Part shown: piece by piece, positions 19,116-27,781 of the stretch
Layout of the letters: each line of letters opens with the position of its first letter
Numbering within the stretch: the first letter of the stretch is position 1
Assembly (NCBI RefSeq): GCF_031846265.1
Contig: NZ_JAVRIA010000001.1
Location: forward strand, 124,001-188,000
Length of the DNA stretch: 64,000 nucleotides
Direction of reading: 5' to 3'
Source of the DNA: Microcosmobacter mediterraneus
Lineage (GTDB): Bacteria > Bacteroidota > Bacteroidia > Flavobacteriales > Flavobacteriaceae
Translations under genes and position numbers: made by a program
The notes under the pieces: generated by a model
Told to the model about the DNA's origin: nothing
The model's input: only the letters and a program-made list of their open reading frames with translations
Database searches by the model: none

Positions 19116-20141
19116 ATGGAAGACCAACATAAAGATCAAAATCAACGTTATGAGCATCATTCGTTTATTGTAGAGCAAGGACAGCAACCTTTACGAATAG
19201 ATAAATACGTCTTAAATTTTATTGAAAACGCTAACAGAAGTAAAATCCAAGCTGCTGCAAAACTTGGTAATGTATTAGTTAATGGAAATCCTGTTAAGCC
19301 TAGCTACAAGGTAAAAGCCAATGACAATATTAAGATATTATTTGAACATCCTACTCATGAAGGTTTGTTGGTAGGTGAAGATATTGCTATAGATATTGTT
19401 TATGAAGATGACGATTTATTGGTTGTAAATAAACCAGCAGGAATGGTTGTACATCCTGGCCATGGAAATTATTCTGGCACATTGATAAACGGATTAATTC
19501 ATCATATTGCAAACCTTCCAAAAAACTCTAGTGATCGTCCTGGATTAGTTCATAGAATAGATAAAGATACCAGTGGATTATTAGTTGTTGCAAAAACGGA
19601 GCATGCTATGAATCATTTATCTAATCAATTCGCTGAAAAAACCAGTGAAAGAGAATATGTAGCTTTAGTTTGGGGAAATGTTGTAGATGATGAAGGAACT
19701 GTAAAAGGTAATATTGGTCGTCATCCTAAAAACCGATTACAGAATACAGTATTTTTAGATGATGAAGCAGATAAAGGAAAACCAGCTGTAACGCACTATA
19801 GAGTATTAGAACGATTTGGTTATGTAACCTTATTGAGTTGTAGATTAGAAACAGGTCGTACACATCAAATACGTGTACATATGAAGCATATAGGTCATAC
19901 CTTATTTAATGACGAACGCTATGGAGGAGAAAAGATTTTAAAAGGAACAACGTTTACTAAATACAAGCAATTTGTAGATAACTGTTTTAAAATTTTACCA
20001 CGACAAGCATTACATGCTAAGACCTTGGGTTTTGAACATCCTTCAACCAAAGAATGGAAATCTTTTACTTCTAAAGTTCCTAATGATATTGAAGCTTGTA
20101 TTGAAAAATGGCGTAATTATGCCAAACATGTTAATGAATAA
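19116..20141 (+). CDS. rluD: RluA-family 23S rRNA pseudouridine synthase (RluD-like)
   Basis: A 341-residue enzyme with an N-terminal S4 RNA-binding domain (LRIDKYVLNFIENANRSKIQ) and the RluA catalytic domain with GLVHRIDKDTSGLLVVAKT, whose Asp after HRI is the conserved nucleophile, plus GRTHQIRVHMKHIGH. Domain order and length fit RluD, which modifies helix 69 of 23S rRNA; RluC-like specificity cannot be excluded. In line with the PASTA gene and followed 9 bases later by a lipoprotein gene. Confidence 0.92.
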   Translation: MEDQHKDQNQRYEHHSFIVEQGQQPLRIDKYVLNFIENANRSKIQAAAKLGNVLVNGNPVKPSYKVKANDNIKILFEHPTHEGLLVGEDIAIDIVYEDDDLLVVNKPAGMVVHPGHGNYSGTLINGLIHHIANLPKNSSDRPGLVHRIDKDTSGLLVVAKTEHAMNHLSNQFAEKTSEREYVALVWGNVVDDEGTVKGNIGRHPKNRLQNTVFLDDEADKGKPAVTHYRVLERFGYVTLLSCRLETGRTHQIRVHMKHIGHTLFNDERYGGEKILKGTTFTKYKQFVDNCFKILPRQALHAKTLGFEHPSTKEWKSFTSKVPNDIEACIEKWRNYAKHVNE

Positions 20142-20149
20142 ATTGTAAT

Positions 20150-20656
20150 ATGAAAATAGACTTAATTAAACATATACTATTTGCCTTTGTGCTCATCTCA
20201 TGTGGTAATAATGATGATGAAACAGCTGTTTTAGTAGAAACTTGGAAGCTTCAATCCTTAGAAGCAGGAGATTTTTACGATTTTAATGGTGATTTAAATT
20301 TTTCTGAAGACATTGTAAATGAATTGAACTGCATGGATTTTGACACCTATTTTCTATACAGCGATGGAACTGGAGAGGAACAAGTTACTAAGAATATAGC
20401 TTTGTTTTTTGATGCTTCAACCAGCAGCGTGCAAGGTATTTGTGAAAACCTTTCAGAAACACAACGCATCCCTTTAACATGGTCTGTAAATGATAATACA
20501 AGAACATTCAATTTCCAAGGGCTTTCTGCAATGGGAACCATTATTGATAATCAACTTATTTTTGAGCAAATAGATTTTCCGTTGTACACAGATAATACGC
20601 TTACTAGTATAGAGTTATTTCAGTCTGCAAAATTTACGTATATCTTACAGGAATAG
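20150..20656 (+). CDS. Lipocalin-like lipoprotein, hypothetical
   Basis: A 168-residue protein with a signal and lipobox ending LISC, followed by GNNDDE. The mature part begins LVETWKLQSLEAGDFYDFNG and shows strand patterns (GTGEEQVTKNI, PLTWSVNDNTRTFNFQG) of the lipocalin-like/DUF5004 type seen in Flavobacteriaceae. It starts 9 bases after rluD, so it likely shares that transcript. No ligand can be assigned. Confidence 0.65.
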   Translation: MKIDLIKHILFAFVLISCGNNDDETAVLVETWKLQSLEAGDFYDFNGDLNFSEDIVNELNCMDFDTYFLYSDGTGEEQVTKNIALFFDASTSSVQGICENLSETQRIPLTWSVNDNTRTFNFQGLSAMGTIIDNQLIFEQIDFPLYTDNTLTSIELFQSAKFTYILQE

Positions 20657-20662
20657 TCTTAA

Positions 20663-20691
20663 TATTGATAGTGTTTATATAACTATCAATA
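20663..20691 (+). terminator. Weak AT-rich hairpin, possible terminator
   Basis: Perfect 10-bp arms TATTGATAGT and ACTATCAATA around a 9-base loop, followed by atagttttt. Just after the lipoprotein stop. The stem is AT-rich, so termination would be weak. Confidence 0.45.
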
Positions 20692-20731
20692 ATAGTTTTT
20701 ATATTGAATATATCTATGTATTGTAACATTG

Positions 20732-20739
20732 TATTTTTG
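20732..20739 (+). promoter_or_regulatory. -7 box of yaaA
   Basis: TATTTTTG matches TAnnTTTG, 40 bases before the yaaA ATG at 20780. No TTG at the usual distance. Confidence 0.4.
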
Positions 20740-20779
20740 TACTATTAAATGTCCTTTTCCAGAAAAGAATAAAGAACTT

Positions 20780-21538
20780 ATGAAACTAGTATTATCTCCA
20801 GCAAAATCTCTTAATTACGAAAGTGAATTACCAACCAATATTACCACAGAAGGTTGTTTTTTAGCAGAAGCAGAGCGTTTAAATAAATTGCTAAAAAAGA
20901 AATCAGCTAGGAGTTTATCTAAGCTTATGAAGATTTCGGACAATTTGGGTCAGCTAAATTATGAACGTAACCAAGATTGGAGTTTGCCCTTTAATAAAGA
21001 TAATGCAAGACAAGCTGTGTATGCATTTAATGGTGATGTATATAGAGGATTAGACATTTATACTTTACCAAAAAACAAAATTGATAAACTTCAAAATACT
21101 GTTCGTATTATCTCAGGATTATATGGTGTATTAAAACCAATGGATCTAATACAACCTTATCGTTTAGAAATGGGAACTAAATTTCCGGTTGGTAAAACTA
21201 AAAACCTCTATCAGTTTTGGAAAACTAAAATTACTAAAGCGTTAAATGAAGAGTTAGCAGATGATGAGGTGTTCTTAAACTTAGCATCCAATGAGTACTT
21301 TAAAGCTATAGATACTAAAGCATTAAAAGTCCCTGTTATTACTGCAAATTTTAAAGAGTTTAAAAATGGTGAATACAAGATGATAGCCATTTTTGCAAAG
21401 ATTGCTCGTGGTTTAATGGCACGATATGTTTTAGATACTAATGCCAATACAATTAAAGATATCAAAGGATTTAATTACGAAGGTTACGGCTTTAGTGATG
21501 AACTCTCTTCTGAAACTGAATTAGTATTTACGAGATAA
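20780..21538 (+). CDS. yaaA: Peroxide stress protein YaaA (DUF328)
   Basis: A 252-residue protein, with start at ATG 20780 (MKLVLSPAKSLNYES), the conserved family N-terminus; the frame is open 17 codons further up without family sequence. It has FNGDVYRGLDIYTL, RIISGLYGVLKPMDLIQPYR and the C-terminal MARYVLDTNANTIKDIKGF region. YaaA lowers intracellular iron and DNA damage during H2O2 stress in E. coli. An OxyR-like regulator lies 2.1 kb downstream, which fits a peroxide theme, though they are separated by other genes. Confidence 0.95.
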   Translation: MKLVLSPAKSLNYESELPTNITTEGCFLAEAERLNKLLKKKSARSLSKLMKISDNLGQLNYERNQDWSLPFNKDNARQAVYAFNGDVYRGLDIYTLPKNKIDKLQNTVRIISGLYGVLKPMDLIQPYRLEMGTKFPVGKTKNLYQFWKTKITKALNEELADDEVFLNLASNEYFKAIDTKALKVPVITANFKEFKNGEYKMIAIFAKIARGLMARYVLDTNANTIKDIKGFNYEGYGFSDELSSETELVFTR

Positions 21539-21543
21539 ATCAA

Positions 21544-22752
21544 CTATTCTTCTCCAGTTATTTTTAACTGTCTCTTCAACAGAACTAATAAAGCTATACA
21601 TGCCAAACATATACCTGTAATAATAAACCAAGTATTGTCATAGCCTAATGCATCTACCATTTGAAGTCCTATATTATGTCCAAAAATATGAGCAATAGAA
21701 AACGAAATGGTATATGCAGCCATATATTCTCCCATTTTTCCTTTTTTAGATAAATCTATCACTAGCGCATTAGAAAATGGAAAAGCGACCATTTCACCGA
21801 GAGTCATTAATAACATTGCAATAACTAATATACCAGACCAAGAACTGTAATTTAGTATAATAAAGCTTAATCCTGTGAGTAATGTACCTAACAAAATGAG
21901 TCCTGTTTTAGAATGTTTTTTGCCTTCTAGCCAACTTATAAGAGGCATTTCTAGTACAAAAATTACTAAACCATTCATTCCTAATAATAATCCAATCTCA
22001 AATTCGCTTAATTCATATCTGTCTCTATAGTACAAAGGCATTGTTGAGAAATATTGCAAGAAAGCTATACCAAATAACACCATAGCAAAAAAGAATATCC
22101 AAAAGGCTTTGTCTTTAAAAACCGACTGCGGATTTTCATTAATAACAGAATCTACAGCTTTTGCCTTTTTAGGATGTAATACATTGATTAAAAATAGTGT
22201 TGCTAAGAGGCAGGTAATACCATCTACCCAAAATAAACCATCATAACCTATTGTAGCAATTATTAATCCTCCAATAGCTGGTCCTGCAGAAAACCCAAGA
22301 TTTATAGCCAAACGTATAAGTGTAACAGAACGTGTTTTGTTTTCTGGTTTACTGTATGCGCTCATAGCTACAAAAATGGCTGGTCTAAACATATCTGCTA
22401 CGAGCATTACGAGAAAAATCCCAAGGCATATTAATTCAAAAGTTTTTAGGTATTGCAAACCAATAAAAAGAAAACCTGTGGTTAATAAACTTCTTACCAT
22501 AACTTTATAATAGCCAATCTTGTCTGTTAGTTTTCCACCAAGCCAAGAGCCTACTACAGATCCAAGTCCAAAGGCAGACATAATCCATGCAACATTATTA
22601 AAGCTAAAGTTTAAATCTTCGGTTAGATATAAGGAGAGGAAAGGAATAACCATAGTACCAGCTCTATTAATAAATGTTATGAGAGCTAGCCACCAGATTT
22701 CTTTAGAAAGGCCTTTAAAAGTGTCTATATACGTATTAAATAATCGTTTCAT
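21544..22752 (-). CDS. MFS transporter (multidrug efflux-like)
   Basis: A 402-residue membrane protein with about 12 helices and the MFS loop signature GGKLTDKIGYYKVM between helices 2 and 3. The fold resembles MdtH/YfcJ-type drug exporters; the substrate cannot be read from sequence. The 5' leader is unusual: a -7 box, a 24-codon ORF, and competing antiterminator and terminator hairpins lie between 22971 and 22813, suggesting attenuation controlled by translation. Convergent with yaaA (5 bases between stops). Confidence 0.9.
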   Translation of the reverse strand: MKRLFNTYIDTFKGLSKEIWWLALITFINRAGTMVIPFLSLYLTEDLNFSFNNVAWIMSAFGLGSVVGSWLGGKLTDKIGYYKVMVRSLLTTGFLFIGLQYLKTFELICLGIFLVMLVADMFRPAIFVAMSAYSKPENKTRSVTLIRLAINLGFSAGPAIGGLIIATIGYDGLFWVDGITCLLATLFLINVLHPKKAKAVDSVINENPQSVFKDKAFWIFFFAMVLFGIAFLQYFSTMPLYYRDRYELSEFEIGLLLGMNGLVIFVLEMPLISWLEGKKHSKTGLILLGTLLTGLSFIILNYSSWSGILVIAMLLMTLGEMVAFPFSNALVIDLSKKGKMGEYMAAYTISFSIAHIFGHNIGLQMVDALGYDNTWFIITGICLACIALLVLLKRQLKITGEE

Positions 22753-22812
22753 AATCTTTTAAGTGGTTTATAACCAGGTGATTTATTTTAGTGTCGATTA
22801 TCGACTAAAAGT

Positions 22813-22893
22813 AAAAAGTCCGACTGTGAAGTCGGACTTTTTTATATTGTTAGATTCTATATTTATATCATCATATCGTATAACAAGTCCGAC
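22813..22893 (-). promoter_or_regulatory. Putative transcription attenuator in the MFS leader
   Basis: Read on the minus strand, region 1 is GTCGGACTT (22893-22885), region 2 AAGTCCGACT and region 3 AGTCGGACTTTTT. Regions 2 and 3 form a perfect 13-bp stem with GTGA-complement loop and T tract (22842-22813): an intrinsic terminator 61 bases before the MFS start. Region 1 is complementary to region 2 over 9-10 bp and would form an antiterminator instead. Region 1 lies inside a 24-codon ORF. A terminator between two divergent genes has no other obvious user. Confidence 0.6.
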
Positions 22894-22945
22894 CTCTAAA
22901 TTTTGAGGTAGTACATTGTGAATATCTTACGATGATGTTGCGCAT
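22871..22945 (-). CDS. Putative leader peptide ORF (24 aa) of the MFS attenuator
   Basis: ATG at 22945 to TGA at 22871. The peptide begins MRNIIVRYSQ and ends KFRGRTCYTI. It starts about 19 bases after the G of a perfect minus-strand -7 box and its last codons overlap the antiterminator arm, so a ribosome finishing it would cover that arm. No database-known leader peptide was recognised; short ORFs arise by chance, so the call rests on position. Confidence 0.35.
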   Translation of the reverse strand: MRNIIVRYSQCTTSKFRGRTCYTI

Positions 22946-22963
22946 GTCTTATTTAATTTTACT

Positions 22964-22971
22964 CAAAACTA
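22964..22971 (-). promoter_or_regulatory. -7 box for the MFS leader transcript
   Basis: The minus strand reads TAGTTTTG, a full TAnnTTTG match, upstream of the leader ORF. No clear -33 TTG. A plus-strand TATTTTTG at 22992-22999 faces the other way for the DUF1684 gene. Confidence 0.45.
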
Positions 22972-23017
22972 GGTAAAATATCTGTAAGTTGTATTTTTGA
23001 GAACTAAATATTTAATA

Positions 23018-23620
23018 ATGAAACAATTTATAGTCTTTTTTTTGATGATTTCTACTCTAAGCTGTGCTCAGGATAAAACAGATATTAAAGTTGAAACACA
23101 ATGGCAACGCGAAATAAATACTAACTTTAAGGATGCTTCAAAATCACCTTTAACAGCCAAAGGTCTTAAAAAGTTTAAAGGTTTGGATTTTTTTAGTTTT
23201 GATTCTTCGTATGTGGTAACAGCCAAGTTAAAATTAACACCAGACTCTAAACCTTTTAAGATGAAAACAACTACTGATCGTAGGCCATTATATCGTATTT
23301 TTGGTATTGCTACCTTTGAGTTAAATGGGAAAACACATCAATTAAATGTCTATCAGAATCTTGGATTATTAAATAAAAAAGGATACGAAGATTATTTATC
23401 TATTCCGTTTTATGATGATACTAATGGCGAAACTACTTATGGAGGAGGACGTTATGTAGAAGCACGAATCCCTGAAGGAGATCATTTAGTTATTAATTTT
23501 AACCAAGCTTATAATCCATATTGTGCTTATAGTGATCGCTATTCATGCACTTTGGTTCCAAGAGTTAATTATTTAGAAACTGCTGTAGAGGCTGGAGTAA
23601 AGGCTTATAAGAAGCCATAA
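23018..23620 (+). CDS. DUF1684 domain lipoprotein
   Basis: A 200-residue protein, with start at ATG 23018 (MKQFIVFFLMISTLSC, signal plus lipobox); the upstream TTG at 22997 is not needed. It has the DUF1684 core: TTDRRPLYRIFGIATFELNG, a YGGGRYVEARIPEGD stretch and the cysteine-rich NQAYNPYCAYSDRYSCTLVP. The family is common in Bacteroidota and has no firmly known function. Promoter-like TATTTTTG ends 18 bases before the ATG. Convergent with the LysR gene (1 base between stops). Confidence 0.9.
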   Translation: MKQFIVFFLMISTLSCAQDKTDIKVETQWQREINTNFKDASKSPLTAKGLKKFKGLDFFSFDSSYVVTAKLKLTPDSKPFKMKTTTDRRPLYRIFGIATFELNGKTHQLNVYQNLGLLNKKGYEDYLSIPFYDDTNGETTYGGGRYVEARIPEGDHLVINFNQAYNPYCAYSDRYSCTLVPRVNYLETAVEAGVKAYKKP

Positions 23621-23621
23621 A

Positions 23622-24560
23622 TTACTTAGCCAAAGGACTGATAATTTTTACGTTAGAAAACGCAATAGCACCTCTTATTATACCAGATATCTCATTAAAA
23701 AGAGCATCAATGATATGCATTTTTAGTTCGCTTTTATGATATATTACACTAACTTCTCTGGCAGGAGAAGGGTCTTCGAAATGTATAAGATTAGATTCTA
23801 ATTTATGTTGTACGTCTAAGGTGTGTAAATAAGGTAACAACGTCATACCAAGTCCTTCATTAGATAGTTTAATTAGTGTTTCTATACTACCACTTTCTAA
23901 TTGAAAATTATCATCTATATGATCTTTAAATACTTTACATAGATTTATAACACCATCTCTAAGACAGTGACCATCTTCTAGAAGAAGCATGTCGTCTAAA
24001 TCTAAATCACTTACACTTATAGCTTTTTTGTGTTTTAGTCTATGATTATTAGGTACATACGCTACAAATGGTTCGTAATACAATACACGTTCTTTTATAA
24101 ATTCGTTCTCTAAAGGTGTAGCTGCAATAGCTGCATCTAGATGACCATCTTTTAGTCTTGAGATAATTTCTTCTGTGGTAAGTTCTTCTATTTTTAGTTT
24201 TACCTTAGGATATTTCTTAATAAAATTTTTTAAAAACATAGGTAGTAGTGTAGGCATAATTGTTGGGATGATTCCAAGTTTAAATTCTCCACCAATAAAC
24301 CCTTTTTGCTGATCTACGATATCTTGAATTCTGTCAGATTCATTAACGATATTTCTAGCTTGCTTAACAATTTTTTTACCAACATCTGTAAGCTCAATGG
24401 GTTTTTTAGAGCGATCAAAAATTAAGATATCTAGTTGATCTTCTAGTTTCTGAACTTGTGTACTTAATGTAGGTTGTGTTACAAAGCAGTGCTCAGCTGC
24501 CTTAGTGAAGTTTTTATGCTCAGCAATAGCTAAAACATATTGTAGTTGTGTAATCGTCAT
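23622..24560 (-). CDS. oxyR: LysR family regulator, OxyR-like
   Basis: A 312-residue regulator with a LysR winged helix at the N-terminus (TQLQYVLAIAEHKNFTKAAE, TQPTLSTQVQKLEDQLDILI) and a type 2 periplasmic-binding-like effector domain. The pair of cysteines in LEDGHCLRDGVINLCKVF corresponds in position and spacing to the OxyR peroxide-sensing pair (H-C-L-R-D...C), so H2O2 sensing is likely. Nearest stress gene is yaaA ~2 kb away. Targets were not identified. Confidence 0.85.
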   Translation of the reverse strand: MTITQLQYVLAIAEHKNFTKAAEHCFVTQPTLSTQVQKLEDQLDILIFDRSKKPIELTDVGKKIVKQARNIVNESDRIQDIVDQQKGFIGGEFKLGIIPTIMPTLLPMFLKNFIKKYPKVKLKIEELTTEEIISRLKDGHLDAAIAATPLENEFIKERVLYYEPFVAYVPNNHRLKHKKAISVSDLDLDDMLLLEDGHCLRDGVINLCKVFKDHIDDNFQLESGSIETLIKLSNEGLGMTLLPYLHTLDVQHKLESNLIHFEDPSPAREVSVIYHKSELKMHIIDALFNEISGIIRGAIAFSNVKIISPLAK

Positions 24561-24629
24561 TAGTATAAATTAAGACTATAAAATTACTAAAAACGATTTA
24601 GAAAACCTATTATAGGTTAAAGCCAAAAA

Positions 24630-24653
24630 ACCTTCAGGTTTTGGCCTGAAGGT
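24630..24653 (-). terminator. Intrinsic terminator after the Kazal-like lipoprotein gene
   Basis: Minus strand: ACCTTCAGG, CCAAAA loop, CCTGAAGGT, then TTTTT. 63 bases after the lipoprotein stop and 70 before the LysR start. Confidence 0.75.
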
Positions 24654-24715
24654 CTTTGCTAAATTAACCAATTTTTATTGTAAAGTTATTAATTAAAACC
24701 AATTTTAACTCTTAA

Positions 24716-26164
24716 TTAATCACAGACTTTAGTTCCTAAGTAAGACTGGTCTATTGCTACTATGATTTCAGCATCACAATCAAATAAATTATAGGTATTG
24801 TTAAAATCATTGAATTCTTCAGTAATAGTTACTGTGTATCCTCCTGTAATAGGATCGATACCAATATTCCAATTGCCATTAGTAGTAAAACTCTCATCTT
24901 CATTTACTATTGTCAAAGTACCATCCTCAGTAAAGGTTAATAAATAAGGCTCATTAGAATTATTAGAAGCTAATATCCAAGGACATTCAACTAAGTTTTC
25001 TATGTAGTCTTCTTCAGAACAGTCGTTTCCATTATCATCTTCACACTCTACAAAACTTGTAAAGCCTTCACATTCTGCAATACATGCATTAAAAAACTCT
25101 ATAACTTCACTTCCATTAGGTGTTTGTACTTCTACACAAACAGGATCATATTCTGTTGGGCAATCATCACAACCACCAACATTATTACAGTCTACAAAAT
25201 TATTTTCAGTGAAACCTTCACATAATGCATAACATTCATTAGGGAAGACAATGACAAAGGTTTGTCCATCTTCTTCAATTTCAACACAAACAGGCTCACC
25301 ATCATCTTCACAATCACAACCGTTATTATAATCATCATAACATTCATCAAGGACCTCATAAAAATCTTCAACATTGTTTATGGTAACAACTTCGCCATCT
25401 TCCGTGGTTACAGATAATGGATATTCAAAATCAAAGTAATAGGAGTTGTAAACTGCAGTATTTAATTCTTCATCAGAATTTACAGTAACACTAGTTCCGT
25501 TATCTGTTATAATAGTAATTGGATAATTAAACTCAAAGCATTCAAAACCACCATTTCCATTATAATCGTCTCCACAGTCGTCTAAGAAATCGTTTTCAGT
25601 AAAACCATCACATTCTGCCCAACATGCATTAGGATAGGTTAATGTAAAACTAACACCAGAAGGATCAGTTACTTCAACACAGACTGGTTCGTATACTTCA
25701 TAACACTCACAATCTGGCACATCAAAATCACAACTTTCTATAATTGCAGCAAACTCCTCTTCGTTATTTACAGTAACTATTTCAATAGCATCTGTATCTT
25801 CATTGAAGACTTCAACATCAAAAGGAAAAGCTATACCATTAACGTATAAATCATCAGAAAAATTAATTAATACACTAATTAATTCGTCTAAGCTATTAAC
25901 ACTAACAGTTGTTCCGTTGTTGTAAGATAGATCTATTGGATAAACAAAATCAAAACAGAAATCGAAAACGATATTTCCGGCAGGATTTTGTGTAGACATT
26001 ACATCTCCTTGAGATCCTAAACGAGAACCTAGTTCATTTAAAGCTGTAGTTATAGATTCACTTTCTTCTATTTGCTGTTCTTCAAAAACAGGTTCGTTAT
26101 TAGTACAGGCGGAAAAGGCAAGTACGAGTAGTAAACTTAGTAAGGCAATTTTTATCTTTTTCAT
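24716..26164 (-). CDS. Lipoprotein with alternating beta-repeat and Kazal-like Cys domains
   Basis: A 482-residue, very acidic lipoprotein (lipobox FSAC, Cys20). About four copies of a ~45-residue beta unit (pattern F-x-F-x-YP-[IL]...[ND]G...V-[ST]-[VI]-N) alternate with three Cys-rich units of Kazal type: EPVCVEVTDPSG...YPNACWAECDGF, EPVCVEIEEDGQ...FPNECYALCEGF and DPVCVEVQTPNG...FFNACIAECEGF. The end is lipocalin-like (NEPYLLTFTEDGTLTI). Kazal domains inhibit serine proteases; whether these keep that activity is unknown. It is divergent from the FecI-type sigma gene (130 bp), so it may belong to that regulon. Confidence 0.8.
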   Translation of the reverse strand: MKKIKIALLSLLLVLAFSACTNNEPVFEEQQIEESESITTALNELGSRLGSQGDVMSTQNPAGNIVFDFCFDFVYPIDLSYNNGTTVSVNSLDELISVLINFSDDLYVNGIAFPFDVEVFNEDTDAIEIVTVNNEEEFAAIIESCDFDVPDCECYEVYEPVCVEVTDPSGVSFTLTYPNACWAECDGFTENDFLDDCGDDYNGNGGFECFEFNYPITIITDNGTSVTVNSDEELNTAVYNSYYFDFEYPLSVTTEDGEVVTINNVEDFYEVLDECYDDYNNGCDCEDDGEPVCVEIEEDGQTFVIVFPNECYALCEGFTENNFVDCNNVGGCDDCPTEYDPVCVEVQTPNGSEVIEFFNACIAECEGFTSFVECEDDNGNDCSEEDYIENLVECPWILASNNSNEPYLLTFTEDGTLTIVNEDESFTTNGNWNIGIDPITGGYTVTITEEFNDFNNTYNLFDCDAEIIVAIDQSYLGTKVCD

Positions 26165-26242
26165 TTGGTATAAGGTTTAATTATTAAATTTTTCTTGATC
26201 AATTACTCTTTAGACAACTCCATTTTAAAAAACCCTACTTTT

Positions 26243-26270
26243 TTGTAAGTTTTTTTTTTGCTTAGTTTTG
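26243..26270 (+). promoter_or_regulatory. Promoter of the FecI-type sigma operon
   Basis: TTG at 26243-26245, 17 bases, then TAGTTTTG at 26263-26270: the TTG / TAnnTTTG pattern. Start codon at 26295, giving a leader of about 20 bases. Confidence 0.55.
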
Positions 26271-26294
26271 ATTGCAGAAATTTTAAACTAACTA

Positions 26295-26807
26295 ATGCTT
26301 AAAGATCTTAAAAAGATATGTGATCCAGAAGTATTTGAAGATGTATTCAATCTTTACGGAAAAGATTTAAGACGTTTTCTTTTTTTTAAAACTAAGGATA
26401 TTGATACTGCTGAAGATATACTTCAAGATACTTTCATAAAATTATGGGAGAATTGTGACACTGTTAATTACAGTTCTGTTAAAGGATTTTTGTATACAGT
26501 AGCAAATAATTTATTCTTAAATTCAATAAAGAGAAATAAAGTTAAGCAAAACATTATAGCTCAATTAGGAAGTAATTACAATTTAGAAAGCCCTGATTTT
26601 GTCTTGGAAGAAAAGGAGTTTTTAATAAAAATAGAGCAAACCATTGCCTCTTTACCAGAAAAACAACGAGAGGTCTTTTTAATGAATAGAATAGAAAAAA
26701 AGAAATATAAAGAGATTTCTGAGCTTTTAGATATTTCTGTAAAAGCTGTAGAAAAACGTATGCATCAGGCTTTAATTATAATGCGAAAAGAAATAGGAAA
26801 TGTATAA
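26295..26807 (+). CDS. ECF RNA polymerase sigma factor (FecI-like)
   Basis: A 170-residue sigma-70 family protein with regions 2 and 4 only. Region 2 contains FKTKDIDTAEDILQDTFIKLWEN and GFLYTVANNLFLN; region 4 has IASLPEKQREVFLMNRIEKK and KEISELLDISVKAVEKRMHQAL. First gene of a sigma/FecR/TonB receptor operon, so it is probably activated through FecR when the receptor binds its ligand, and then transcribes this operon and perhaps the divergent lipoprotein gene. Confidence 0.93.
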   Translation: MLKDLKKICDPEVFEDVFNLYGKDLRRFLFFKTKDIDTAEDILQDTFIKLWENCDTVNYSSVKGFLYTVANNLFLNSIKRNKVKQNIIAQLGSNYNLESPDFVLEEKEFLIKIEQTIASLPEKQREVFLMNRIEKKKYKEISELLDISVKAVEKRMHQALIIMRKEIGNV

Positions 26808-26863
26808 CTTTAAAATTTAGGTAGGGTTTTTACAATTATAATTGTTTTTAGATATAGAAGATC

Positions 26864-27781
26864 ATGAAAGATCAAAATAACATACATAACGACCAATATT
26901 TAGCGCAATGGATTGAGGGCCTAATTTCTGACTCAGAACTAAAAAAGTTAGTTTCTGAAGAGGAGTTTACAACCTTATTTAATATGCGCGAAAAGCTAAA
27001 TACATACATTGAGCTTCAACAGCCATTAGATAGTATATTTGATTCTATTAAAAATAAAATTGGCCTAAAATCAAAACCACGCAAAGTAAAATGGAATTGG
27101 GCATTAGCTATAGCTGCTATTATAGTTTTATGTTTAAGCCTAGTAACGCTTCTTAATCCTAATGATAGAGTTTTTGAAACAGGTTTTGGTGAACAGAAAT
27201 TAATAGCACTTGCAGATGGCACTGAAGTTATACTTAATGCTAAATCTTCGATAACATACAATGAGTCAGATTGGGAAGAAGAGCGTACCCTAAACTTAGT
27301 AGGTGAAGCTTATTTTAAAGTAAAAAAGGGAAGCACCTTTACAGTTAATACGCAGCGAGGTTCTGTTGAGGTTTTAGGTACAGAATTTAATGTTAATGTC
27401 AAAGATGAGTTATTAGAAGTCGTCTGTTATGAAGGCAGTGTTTTGGTTTCTCAATATGGTAAAAAAACGACTCTAAAATCAAATGATAATATTAGAAAGG
27501 TAAATGGTAACAATATAGAAACATGGACATCATCATTATCAAGACCTAATTGGGTTGATGGTGAGAGTACCTACAAAAGTATGCCTTTAAAATATGTGAT
27601 TTTAGCTTTAGAAAATCAATATAACATAAAATTTGAAACAGATTTAATAGACAACTCAATGTTGTTTAGTGGTAGTTTTACACATACCAATCTAGAGATA
27701 GCATTACAAACAGTATTTGGTGCTCTAGAGATACATTATTATGAAAAAGAAAAAAATGTAGTAACACTAACGTCCAATTAA
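26864..27781 (+). CDS. FecR family anti-sigma regulator
   Basis: A 305-residue inner-membrane protein. A cytoplasmic N-terminus (~1-80), one helix (WALAIAAIIVLCLSLVTLL), then a periplasmic FecR domain with TGFGEQKLIALADGTEVILN, LVGEAYFKVKKG and VLGTEFNVNV, and a C-terminal DUF4974-type region (MPLKYVILALENQYNIKFE). It should hold the sigma factor in check and read the receptor's STN domain. Its stop shares one base with the receptor start (TAATG). Confidence 0.92.
   Translation: MKDQNNIHNDQYLAQWIEGLISDSELKKLVSEEEFTTLFNMREKLNTYIELQQPLDSIFDSIKNKIGLKSKPRKVKWNWALAIAAIIVLCLSLVTLLNPNDRVFETGFGEQKLIALADGTEVILNAKSSITYNESDWEEERTLNLVGEAYFKVKKGSTFTVNTQRGSVEVLGTEFNVNVKDELLEVVCYEGSVLVSQYGKKTTLKSNDNIRKVNGNNIETWTSSLSRPNWVDGESTYKSMPLKYVILALENQYNIKFETDLIDNSMLFSGSFTHTNLEIALQTVFGALEIHYYEKEKNVVTLTSN

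Noticed and set aside
24630..24653. Attenuator for the LysR gene
   Set aside because: The hairpin is better explained as the terminator of the upstream lipoprotein gene; no competing pairing arm was found.
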